A program made the translations under genes and the position numbers. Below, one piece after another: positions 19,312 to 25,596 of a stretch of DNA of 64,000 nucleotides. The stretch is taken from contig NZ_FUZK01000002.1 in assembly GCF_900166985.1 (NCBI RefSeq), positions 124,001 through 188,000 of the forward strand, written 5' to 3'. How positions within the stretch are numbered: position 1 is the stretch's first letter; the number at the start of each line of letters is the position of its first letter. Source of the stretch: Acholeplasma oculi (GTDB taxonomy: Bacteria; Bacillota_I; Bacilli_A; Acholeplasmatales; Acholeplasmataceae). The notes under the pieces are model-generated. The model saw only the letters and a list, made by a program, of their open reading frames with translations, ran no database searches and had not been told where the DNA came from.

Positions 19312-20121
19312 TTAAAGTATTTGATATATTCCTAGAACTTTAATCTCAAAACTAGATTTTAAATAACTAAGAACTTCATTAACTACATGATTCTTATCTA
19401 AGTTCACCATAAACTCTAAAAAGAAATGGTAGGTGCCCATCTTCTTTTTAGTAGGTCTAGACATAATTGAAATTAAGTTGATATTTGCTTCTTTAAATGC
19501 CTCTAAAATGCCATATAACAAGCCTGGTCTATCTTCCTTAGGTGTTACAACTAAAGATACCTTATAAGGTTCATTTCCTTTATATATCTTTAATTCATGT
19601 GGTGTACCTTTAAGCATTAAAAACCTTGTATAGTTATCTAACTCATCAGATACATTAGGTATTGATAAATCACTTTCTTTAACTAAATGCTTGGGAACAA
19701 TCGCAGCACCCTCAGGATCACTTAAATATGCATCATAGGATTCAACGTTACTATCGGTTAGGATAATCTTTTTATCTGTATTTTTATCTAAAAATAAAAT
19801 ACACTGATTTTTAGTTACATATTGAACATAAATATGTTTAGCATCTTTCTTATAAACATAATCAAATTCAATAGGTAATTTAATCTCTGCATCAATACTT
19901 AACCCACTTGAAAATAGTAAATCCATATGTGGTTGCACATAACCCTCTAATGTATTTTCTATTGGTAATATGGCATATCCTAAAGATTTTCCACCCAATA
20001 AAACATCCTTAACATTTTGATAATATATAGGTGATATGTTTTGATGTGTTAATTGATTAAATGCTAGGTGACATAAATCTGAATATGTATTTTTAGGTCC
20101 AAGTACTGCAATCTTTTTCAT
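19312..20121 (-). CDS. pheA: Prephenate dehydratase with ACT domain
   Basis: The 269-residue protein converts prephenate to phenylpyruvate in phenylalanine synthesis. It has the N-terminal loop VLGPKNTYSD, the IENTLEGYVQ motif and the catalytic Thr region NYTRFLML. A C-terminal ACT regulatory domain contains RPGLLYGILEAF and INLISIMSRPTKK, where phenylalanine would bind. The ATG at 20121 follows GAGGT by five bases; an upstream TTG is weaker. No other aromatic biosynthesis gene is adjacent, and no T-box leader is visible. It stands alone between two terminators. Confidence 0.88.
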   Translation of the reverse strand: MKKIAVLGPKNTYSDLCHLAFNQLTHQNISPIYYQNVKDVLLGGKSLGYAILPIENTLEGYVQPHMDLLFSSGLSIDAEIKLPIEFDYVYKKDAKHIYVQYVTKNQCILFLDKNTDKKIILTDSNVESYDAYLSDPEGAAIVPKHLVKESDLSIPNVSDELDNYTRFLMLKGTPHELKIYKGNEPYKVSLVVTPKEDRPGLLYGILEAFKEANINLISIMSRPTKKKMGTYHFFLEFMVNLDKNHVVNEVLSYLKSSFEIKVLGIYQIL

Positions 20122-20152
20122 AGAATACCTCAAGATATAATGATTTAAAGAA

Positions 20153-20185
20153 AAGATTTATTTAAGAATTTCTTAAATAAATCTT
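20153..20185 (-). terminator. Terminator of the DUF2130 gene
   Basis: A 16-base-pair AT-rich stem (AAGATTTATTTAAGAA with TTCTTAAATAAATCTT) is followed on the minus strand by TTCTTT. It lies about 40 bases after the DUF2130 stop. Confidence 0.75.
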
Positions 20186-20225
20186 ATTCAATATGTTTTT
20201 ATTTATTATAGCACTATTCATAATT

Positions 20226-21725
20226 TTATTTCTTAACATCCTCAAATGCTTTTTGCATCGTCGGATTGTTTTTAGTAAGTTTCTTTATCGTTAAATCATC
20301 TGCTTTATTATTTGCCAGTCTTAAGTTATTCTCAGATGATAATAAAGCTTCCTTCGTTTTCATTAACTGTTCAATTGATTTATCAATGGATGCAATTGCA
20401 TCGCCAAATTTTCTACTTGCTAAATCGTAGTTTTTAGAGAATGCTGTTTTAAAGTCATTTAAGTTCTTCTCAAAATCAGATACATCCAGATTTTGATTTT
20501 TAAACTCAATTAACTCTCTTTTTACACTGGATGCACTTCTTGCAGCATCTCTTAATAATGTAATTAAAGGTATAAAGAACTGTGGTCTAATGACATACAT
20601 CTTAGGATATCTATGAGACATATCCACAATACCTTGATTATAAAGTTCATTATCAGCTTCAAGTAAAGAAACCAATACTGCATAATCACAATTCTTTTCT
20701 TCTCTATCTTTATGGAGTTCTTTTAAGAAATCTTCATTCTTCTTTTTAGTGGCAGTTGTATCGGCTTCATTTTTCATTTCAAACATGATGGATACAATTT
20801 CTGTTCCATCTTCTTCGTAATCTCTAAAAATAAAGTCTCCTTTACTACCGCTTTTTGCATCATTATCTTTTTCAAAGTATGCATTTTTAAAAGCGGTTGC
20901 TCTAAGTTTGTTAAATTCTATCTCACAGTGTTGTTCAAGTGTTTCACCTAACATCTTAGTAGATGCTTTGGCTTTAAAATCTCTATAATAGTCAACAAGT
21001 TCTTGTTTTTGTTTAAGTTGACGTTCATAATCTTCTTTAATTGTTTTTTCAATGATTTCTTTTTGATGTTTTGCTTGATCCAGTTCCATTTTAAGTTTTA
21101 AAATGGCTTGTTCTTTCTCATTAATGCTTTGAGTTGTTTTTCCTTCTATCTCATAGACTAATGCTTTCTTTCTATCTTCTTCACCACTCAGTTTAGATTC
21201 TAGTTGCTGAATTTGTTTTTCTTTTTGAAGAACCATTTCTTTATATTCATCAATTCTTTTAGATAATTCAGCATCTTTCTTTTGTTCTGTTTGTAAGACA
21301 ATAAGTTCTTTTTGTTTCAAGAGTGATTGTTCTAGTTCTTTAACTTTAGATTCTAATCTTTCTTTTTCTAAAGCAAAATCAGACTTTAACGTTGTTTGAG
21401 TTAAGTTCTTTTCTGATTTTAACTTTTCTTCAAATTTACTAATTTCAGCTATTAGTTTTTCTCTTTCAAGTGATAACTTGTAGTTTTCTTCTTTTAGGTT
21501 CTTTTCTTTTTCTTCTAAAGCAACTTTTTTGGATAGTTCTTGTTCTTTAAGGATAGATTGTAGTTTTGCATTATAAGCTTCATCTCTACCTGAATTAATA
21601 GCATCCATAATAAAAGAACTATCTACCTTTTGTAGTTCTTGTAAATCAATTGTATCTCCAACATCACCTTTTTCTTCTAATCTAAGTGTTGTTGGATTTA
21701 AGATACTTACCTTTAGTTTTGCCAT
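20226..21725 (-). CDS. DUF2130 coiled-coil protein
   Basis: The 499-residue product has a long central coiled coil (about 50-260, rich in [12 protein letters not shown]-type heptads). A conserved DUF2130 domain follows with [23 protein letters not shown] and [16 protein letters not shown] basic C-terminal helical tail ends the protein. The acidic and lysine residues in the DUF2130 core resemble a restriction-endonuclease-like fold, which is inference. The function of the family is not established. The ATG at 21725 follows AAAGGGG by eight bases; the upstream extension has no ribosome site. Confidence 0.8.
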   Translation of the reverse strand: MAKLKVSILNPTTLRLEEKGDVGDTIDLQELQKVDSSFIMDAINSGRDEAYNAKLQSILKEQELSKKVALEEKEKNLKEENYKLSLEREKLIAEISKFEEKLKSEKNLTQTTLKSDFALEKERLESKVKELEQSLLKQKELIVLQTEQKKDAELSKRIDEYKEMVLQKEKQIQQLESKLSGEEDRKKALVYEIEGKTTQSINEKEQAILKLKMELDQAKHQKEIIEKTIKEDYERQLKQKQELVDYYRDFKAKASTKMLGETLEQHCEIEFNKLRATAFKNAYFEKDNDAKSGSKGDFIFRDYEEDGTEIVSIMFEMKNEADTTATKKKNEDFLKELHKDREEKNCDYAVLVSLLEADNELYNQGIVDMSHRYPKMYVIRPQFFIPLITLLRDAARSASSVKRELIEFKNQNLDVSDFEKNLNDFKTAFSKNYDLASRKFGDAIASIDKSIEQLMKTKEALLSSENNLRLANNKADDLTIKKLTKNNPTMQKAFEDVKK

Positions 21726-21834
21726 ATGTTTACCCCTTTCATCTGACAAGTATGTTGATTTGTTACTTATATTCATTATACCTCATGAATACTTGATTCT
21801 TCCTGATGTTTCATAAATAATAAAAATTATTTAT

Positions 21835-21866
21835 AAGAAAGACAGATGCACGAATCTGTCTTTCTT
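21835..21866. terminator. Terminator after the SAM-riboswitch-controlled gene
   Basis: A 13-base-pair stem AAGAAAGACAGAT / ATCTGTCTTTCTT with a short loop lies just after the stop at 21877. On the minus strand it is followed by ATAAATAATTTTTATT. It isolates the upstream gene from DUF2130. Confidence 0.8.
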
Positions 21867-21876
21867 AGTATTTAAA

Positions 21877-22284
21877 TCAATCTTTAAGGATTTTTTCTAT
21901 GTATAAATCAATCTCTCTAAACAATCTTATTGGAAATCGATCACACGATAAATACATTAAATAACTCTTATTCATATGATAAAAGTGAAATTTTGCACTG
22001 GATAAATATCCCAATTTTATTGAAAGTTCATCTGTTTTTTGTGCTTCATTTATATCTAGAAGAATTAGAGTCATGGATTCATTAATCTCTTTTGAATGGG
22101 TTTTTAATATAGATTTATCCACTAGAATTGTTGATGAATCTATATCGTTTATTTGATTATTAAGCCAAAGACTAAATGATTTTAAATACTCAAAGAGATC
22201 AATCTTTGTATTGAAAACTGTTTGAGCTCTTAAGACTAAGTTCTTGAATGATGTTTCTTCTTCAAGTTTGATATTACTTTTCAT
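21877..22284 (-). CDS. Helical protein of unknown function controlled by a SAM-I riboswitch
   Basis: The 135-residue protein (from ATG 22284 behind AGAGGATAT) has no signal peptide or membrane helix. It is predicted by eye to be mostly alpha-helical, perhaps a four-helix bundle: SFKNLVLRAQTVF, LFEYLKSFSLWLNNQ, INESMTLILLDINEAQK and FREIDLYIEKIL. A longer frame to 22317 would start inside the terminator and is rejected. It is the only gene between the SAM-I riboswitch and a strong terminator, so the switch is dedicated to it. No recognised family; a role in methionine or SAM metabolism is suggested only by its control. Confidence 0.65.
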   Translation of the reverse strand: MKSNIKLEEETSFKNLVLRAQTVFNTKIDLFEYLKSFSLWLNNQINDIDSSTILVDKSILKTHSKEINESMTLILLDINEAQKTDELSIKLGYLSSAKFHFYHMNKSYLMYLSCDRFPIRLFREIDLYIEKILKD

Positions 22285-22300
22285 ATATCCTCTTTCTACC

Positions 22301-22332
22301 AAAAAGGAAAACGCCATCGAATCGATGGCGTT
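22301..22332 (-). terminator. Expression-platform terminator of the SAM-I riboswitch
   Basis: An 11-base-pair stem (AACGCCATCGA with TCGATGGCGTT) is followed on the minus strand by TTTCCTTTTT. The 5' arm GCCATC can also pair with the GATGGC that ends the aptamer, giving an antiterminator. This is the expected layout for transcription control that is OFF with SAM. Confidence 0.8.
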
Positions 22333-22356
22333 ATATATACGTGCATTTCATATAGA

Positions 22357-22436
22357 GCCATCTATCAAGCATTAGCACCTTACATTATGCAGGTTGCTGA
22401 AGGGTCATAGAGCTTGTCTCTCGCCTTCTCTTTATG
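22357..22436 (-). promoter_or_regulatory. SAM-I (S-box) riboswitch aptamer
   Basis: On the minus strand the RNA shows the S-box signatures GAGAAGGCGAGAGAC, CTTCAGCAACC and AAGGTGCTAATGC in the right order, closed by a P1 helix ending GATGGC. These match the SAM-I core, including the kink-turn/pseudoknot segments as far as can be judged by eye. It lies between a strong promoter and an intrinsic terminator, and the downstream gene is not a known methionine gene. Confidence 0.85.
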
Positions 22437-22444
22437 GTGTGTAT

Positions 22445-22473
22445 ATTTTAGAGGGAATAAATTGTTTTGTCAA
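22445..22473 (-). promoter_or_regulatory. Promoter of the SAM-I riboswitch transcript
   Basis: Perfect -35 TTGACA (22473-22468), 17-base spacer, -10 TAAAAT (22450-22445) on the minus strand. The predicted start lies a few bases before the aptamer. Confidence 0.85.
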
Positions 22474-22480
22474 GAAACCG

Positions 22481-22723
22481 TTACTTTTTATTCTCTGATG
22501 ACTCTTTTTTAAAGATGATTAATCTGTTTTTATAGATAATTAACATTGCGGTATAGAGTAATGAAAAGAAGATTGCACCAACTATGGATAGTGTTAATCC
22601 TAAAACGGATTCTCTAAAAAAGATTGCACCTATGATAAATGATAAAATAGGTATCGGTCCTACTATAAGTAATGTTTGAATTCTCTGTCTATTTAAATCT
22701 TTTTCATTATATGGTCTACTCAT
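22481..22723 (-). CDS. Small membrane protein, 80 residues
   Basis: Two hydrophobic helices (LLIVGPIPILSFIIGAIFF and GLTLSIVGAIFFSLLYTAML) are framed by a charged N-terminus and a lysine-rich C-terminus, so it should sit in the membrane with both ends inside. The ATG follows GGGGAG by seven bases. It ends eight bases before the riboswitch promoter. Function unknown. Confidence 0.65.
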   Translation of the reverse strand: MSRPYNEKDLNRQRIQTLLIVGPIPILSFIIGAIFFRESVLGLTLSIVGAIFFSLLYTAMLIIYKNRLIIFKKESSENKK

Positions 22724-22923
22724 GATTATCTCCCCAATATATTATCTCAAGTATGTCTATTTTACCTTTTTATACACTATAGGATTCTAAATTTTGATTT
22801 TTTTTAATTTACTTGGATTAATTACACTAAATACTATACAATACAAAAACTAATAGTTTTCATATTACAAGTGAATCAGAATCAAATAATGAATGTGGCT
22901 TCGTTGATGTATATAATCGTTAA

Positions 22924-23343
22924 TCAATTAGATGTATAATAACGTTTTTGAACGCCCTTCCAGTCAACTCTAATCCCAGTATGTTGATTAATGATACCTT
23001 TTCCATATAAACCATGACCACCACAAATATTACACTTAACAACTTGATATGGAATGTCGCCAATCTTAAAGTTTAAATTATCTGATTTTTGCTTATTATT
23101 ATAATGATGCATAGGCTCATAATTATTCATTGCATCCTTACCATTTCTTGCAATAGGAAAAATATGATCAACATCCCATCCATAATTATACCTTTGTCCG
23201 TTTCCATTTGGTCTAATTCTAGTGGATTGGATATCTCCATAATCATCTCTATATATCCATGTACCAAAGCAATCTACTGCCCATAAATCCGACCCGAAAA
23301 CATCTCTCCATAATTGCATGGCTAATTCCTTGCTTACTTTCAT
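22924..23343 (-). CDS. HNH endonuclease
   Basis: The 139-residue protein has a compact HNH motif: WDVDHIFPIARNGKDAMNNY followed by HHYNNKQKSDN. Asp59-His60 and the downstream Asn and His/Asn residues match the beta-beta-alpha metal site of HNH nucleases. A CNICGGHG segment after it may bind zinc together with other residues. It overlaps the NYN gene stop as TAATG, so both are one operon. It probably cuts DNA; whether it is a defence effector or a homing-type nuclease cannot be told. Confidence 0.8.
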   Translation of the reverse strand: MKVSKELAMQLWRDVFGSDLWAVDCFGTWIYRDDYGDIQSTRIRPNGNGQRYNYGWDVDHIFPIARNGKDAMNNYEPMHHYNNKQKSDNLNFKIGDIPYQVVKCNICGGHGLYGKGIINQHTGIRVDWKGVQKRYYTSN

Positions 23344-24176
23344 TATCTCATCACCTCCGTTTTAAATTTGATGAAAGTGGTAGAATTCTTTGTTTCTATG
23401 TCAAAGTATTGATTCAATTTTCTTTCGAAAAACTCCTTGATTCTTTTAGAAGTATGTCCATAATCTCTAGGATCAAATTTTTTTCCTTTTTTACTAAGAT
23501 ATTCAACTAACATACTTAAACGTGCAAAGTTATTCTCAATTGCAATATTATTAAAAGCAGTTTGGATTTTGGTCAACAAATCTCTGATTAATGGAGATTC
23601 ACTACTATAATCAACATATTTTATATTATCAACTACTATTGAATTATCGATATCAATTTTTTCCGATTGATTTGTGTTTATCTCGTTCTTTTCACCTACA
23701 TCTACAGATAATTCCTTGCTCGATACTAGAATTTCTTCGATATTTGACTTGGGATTTAGTAAATCAAATATGTCAATACCTTCATCAAAATAATTATATT
23801 TTTCCTTATTTATAGACTGTTTATCAGTTACAAGTATTGTTTTTTTATTACTTTCTCTCAATCTGTTCGACAAAGATATAAAGTCTGAATCATTAGAAAC
23901 AATAGCAAAACAATCAACTTCTATATTTGATAGTAAATCCAACGCTTTAATAGTTAAACTAATATCTGAACAACTTTTACTATCTACAAAAGAAGGAAAC
24001 ATTACTGGTATAATTCCATACTGCTGAAGAATTCTTTTAATATTCTTATCGTTAAAATTGGAATAAAAACCATATTTAAATAGTAATTCTCCTTTATTTG
24101 AAAGTTCAACGATAATTCTACTTAATGAGTTTTCATTTTTAATATTGTCTAGATCAATCAATACAGCTACTTTCAT
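23343..24176 (-). CDS. NYN-domain ribonuclease-like protein with C-terminal LOTUS (OST-HTH) domain
   Basis: The N-terminal 125 residues form a NYN/PIN-like nuclease domain: VLIDLDNIK (Asp8), SCSDISLTIKALD (Asp71) and IVSNDSDF (Asp96, Asp98). These are the acidic metal ligands of the fold. An acidic linker of about 70 residues leads to a LOTUS/OST-HTH domain (about 205-275) with LVEYLSKKGKKFDPRDYGH. That combination is known in proteins that bind and cut or handle RNA. The ATG follows AAGGGG by seven bases. It is co-transcribed with the HNH gene and points away from the small RNA at 24293. Confidence 0.8.
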   Translation of the reverse strand: MKVAVLIDLDNIKNENSLSRIIVELSNKGELLFKYGFYSNFNDKNIKRILQQYGIIPVMFPSFVDSKSCSDISLTIKALDLLSNIEVDCFAIVSNDSDFISLSNRLRESNKKTILVTDKQSINKEKYNYFDEGIDIFDLLNPKSNIEEILVSSKELSVDVGEKNEINTNQSEKIDIDNSIVVDNIKYVDYSSESPLIRDLLTKIQTAFNNIAIENNFARLSMLVEYLSKKGKKFDPRDYGHTSKRIKEFFERKLNQYFDIETKNSTTFIKFKTEVMR

Positions 24177-24258
24177 ATTTATCCCCTTATTCTTATGTCA
24201 AATATCACTTTTTGAAATATTGGCTTTACTGGTTTTAAAATTTAAAAATCAAAAATTC

Positions 24259-24286
24259 TTGTTTAATGTAATTTATGTAGTATAAT
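24259..24286 (+). promoter_or_regulatory. Strong promoter of the small RNA gene
   Basis: -35 TTGTTT (24259-24264), 16-base spacer and consensus -10 TATAAT (24281-24286) on the plus strand. An A/T-rich tract upstream could act as an UP element. No open reading frame starts within the following 90 bases. Confidence 0.75.
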
Positions 24287-24292
24287 ATTATG

Positions 24293-24383
24293 GAACTAAC
24301 TTGTGAAGGGTTAAAGCTGGGTTACCAAATGGTAGTAGGCGAAAGCCAAGAATTCCTTTGCTCCTAGGGTTGGTTCTTTTTTT
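24293..24383 (+). ncRNA. Structured small RNA, about 90 nt, unknown family
   Basis: A transcript from about 24293 begins with GAACTAAC, which pairs with GTTGGTTC at 24369-24376 and is followed by seven T, so the closing helix doubles as the terminator. Inside, TGAAGG (24304-24309) pairs with CCTTTG (24355-24360). TACC/GGTA forms a small hairpin, and GGCGAAAGCC makes a GNRA-capped hairpin. The promoter and the T-run both fix the plus strand. The 3' end meets the stop codon of the convergent DUF3644 gene. It lacks the GGAA/AGCAG core of SRP RNA and resembles no riboswitch I know. Confidence 0.7.
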
Positions 24384-25395
24384 ATTTTATGGATTCTTTT
24401 ATCTTCTTAAATATATCAGGGTCACTACAAATGTCAGATATTATTTTTTGAATCAACTCTAAAGAGTATGTATATGAACAATTTTCCCCTAATTTGTGTT
24501 TGTAAGCAAACTCAGGTATGTCTTTAATTTTATAATATTTATTATATAGATTAAAAGTAAAGGTTGTAAAATGAGTTTTTGCTCCATTACTAACAGGAGT
24601 AATTTGAATATTCAACTTTGTAAGTTCTTGATTGACATGGAATAGTACTTGCTTATTAGATAAAGGATGTGTAATACTTGAATCAACAGCCTTGTGAACG
24701 ACTTTAAGTTCGGCCTCTTTTGGTGATGTTTTGGATATTTTAAAATCTGCTTCTTCTATATTCTTAACTTGCTTAAACGTTAATTGATATGAAATAGCCA
24801 TAGTTTTAGGCACAATATTGTTACTACTAGTTTCAGTCAAAATATGATTTATGTATTTTTTAGTTGCTTCATATTTAGCCTTGACTTCTTTGCTATACCT
24901 ATTGATGACTTGAATAGTGTCCTGTGAAGAAGGTAAAAACATAGTTATGTAATTGGTTGGTAATTTTTCATTAATACTTATCTCAAAGTACTGATACAAT
25001 TTGTTATTATAGTTCAATACACATGCCATGAAAATATCGTTAAACATTATAGCATATTCTGGAATAATCAAATGATTTGCCATATTCCTTAGACCAACAA
25101 CTGCTTCTAAATTTATTCTAATAGGATCTTTTGAGTTAGTCATTATCTTTTTTATCGCATCGGTTAATGAAATAGTTCTATTGATACTCTTTTTATTATA
25201 GTTTATTGGCATTCCTTTTTTAAGCATGTAGGATTTTAACATCAGTTCCCAAGCATTACAAATAAAGAAAGTAAAACCCTCAACTTTATATTTGATTGTA
25301 GGCTTATTATAAATTTCTATGGCAAGTAAAAACGCCTCCTGGCTTTTTTCTAACATGACTTTTATTAATTTATCACTTTCATTTTTAGAAGACAT
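24382..25395 (-). CDS. DUF3644 protein, HEPN-type ribonuclease candidate
   Basis: The 337-residue protein has the DUF3644 N-terminal pattern (EKSQEAFLLAIEIYNKP, FFICNAWELMLKSYMLKK). It carries an R-x4-H motif, RNMANH (Arg103-His108), in the position expected for HEPN RNases, with Glu50 in the preceding helix. HEPN proteins often cut RNA in toxin-antitoxin and phage-abortive systems. The C-terminal 130 residues form a second domain of unknown fold with a KTHFTTFTFN stretch. The ATG follows AGAGGTG. It has a 144-base leader from its own promoter and ends tail-to-tail with the small RNA at 24293-24383. Confidence 0.75.
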   Translation of the reverse strand: MSSKNESDKLIKVMLEKSQEAFLLAIEIYNKPTIKYKVEGFTFFICNAWELMLKSYMLKKGMPINYNKKSINRTISLTDAIKKIMTNSKDPIRINLEAVVGLRNMANHLIIPEYAIMFNDIFMACVLNYNNKLYQYFEISINEKLPTNYITMFLPSSQDTIQVINRYSKEVKAKYEATKKYINHILTETSSNNIVPKTMAISYQLTFKQVKNIEEADFKISKTSPKEAELKVVHKAVDSSITHPLSNKQVLFHVNQELTKLNIQITPVSNGAKTHFTTFTFNLYNKYYKIKDIPEFAYKHKLGENCSYTYSLELIQKIISDICSDPDIFKKIKESIK

Positions 25396-25427
25396 TCGCC
25401 CACCTCTTTCAATAAGCTTTATTCATC

Positions 25428-25573
25428 TTTACACTTTATAGTCATACTTGATTATAAATGGTTATAATTCAATGACACTATACTGAAATAGTAAGTATAT
25501 GATGTGCAAGTGAATATAAGGTTACAATTTTGCATAAGTTCTAGTTATATACTATGAGTATAAAAAGTGTAAA
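25428..25573. repeat. Imperfect inverted repeats flanking the DUF3644 leader
   Basis: TTTACACTTT (25428-25437) is repeated in inverted form as AAAGTGTAAA (25564-25573), and flanking TATA and CATA(C/G)T-like bases extend the match imperfectly. The right copy supplies a -35-like TTTACA (25573-25568) that stands 16 bases from TATATA (25551-25546), a plausible promoter for the DUF3644 gene. The arms may be operators or ends of a small decayed element. Confidence 0.4.
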
Positions 25574-25596
25574 ATTACAATTTTAATGATAAGAAA

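Noticed and set aside
24293-24383. Signal recognition particle RNA
   Set aside because: The apical GGAA loop with the AGCAG side is absent; only a GNRA hairpin is shared, and many RNAs have one.
24293-24383. Riboswitch or leader of a plus-strand gene
   Set aside because: The T-run ends the transcript against a convergent gene; no plus-strand gene follows.
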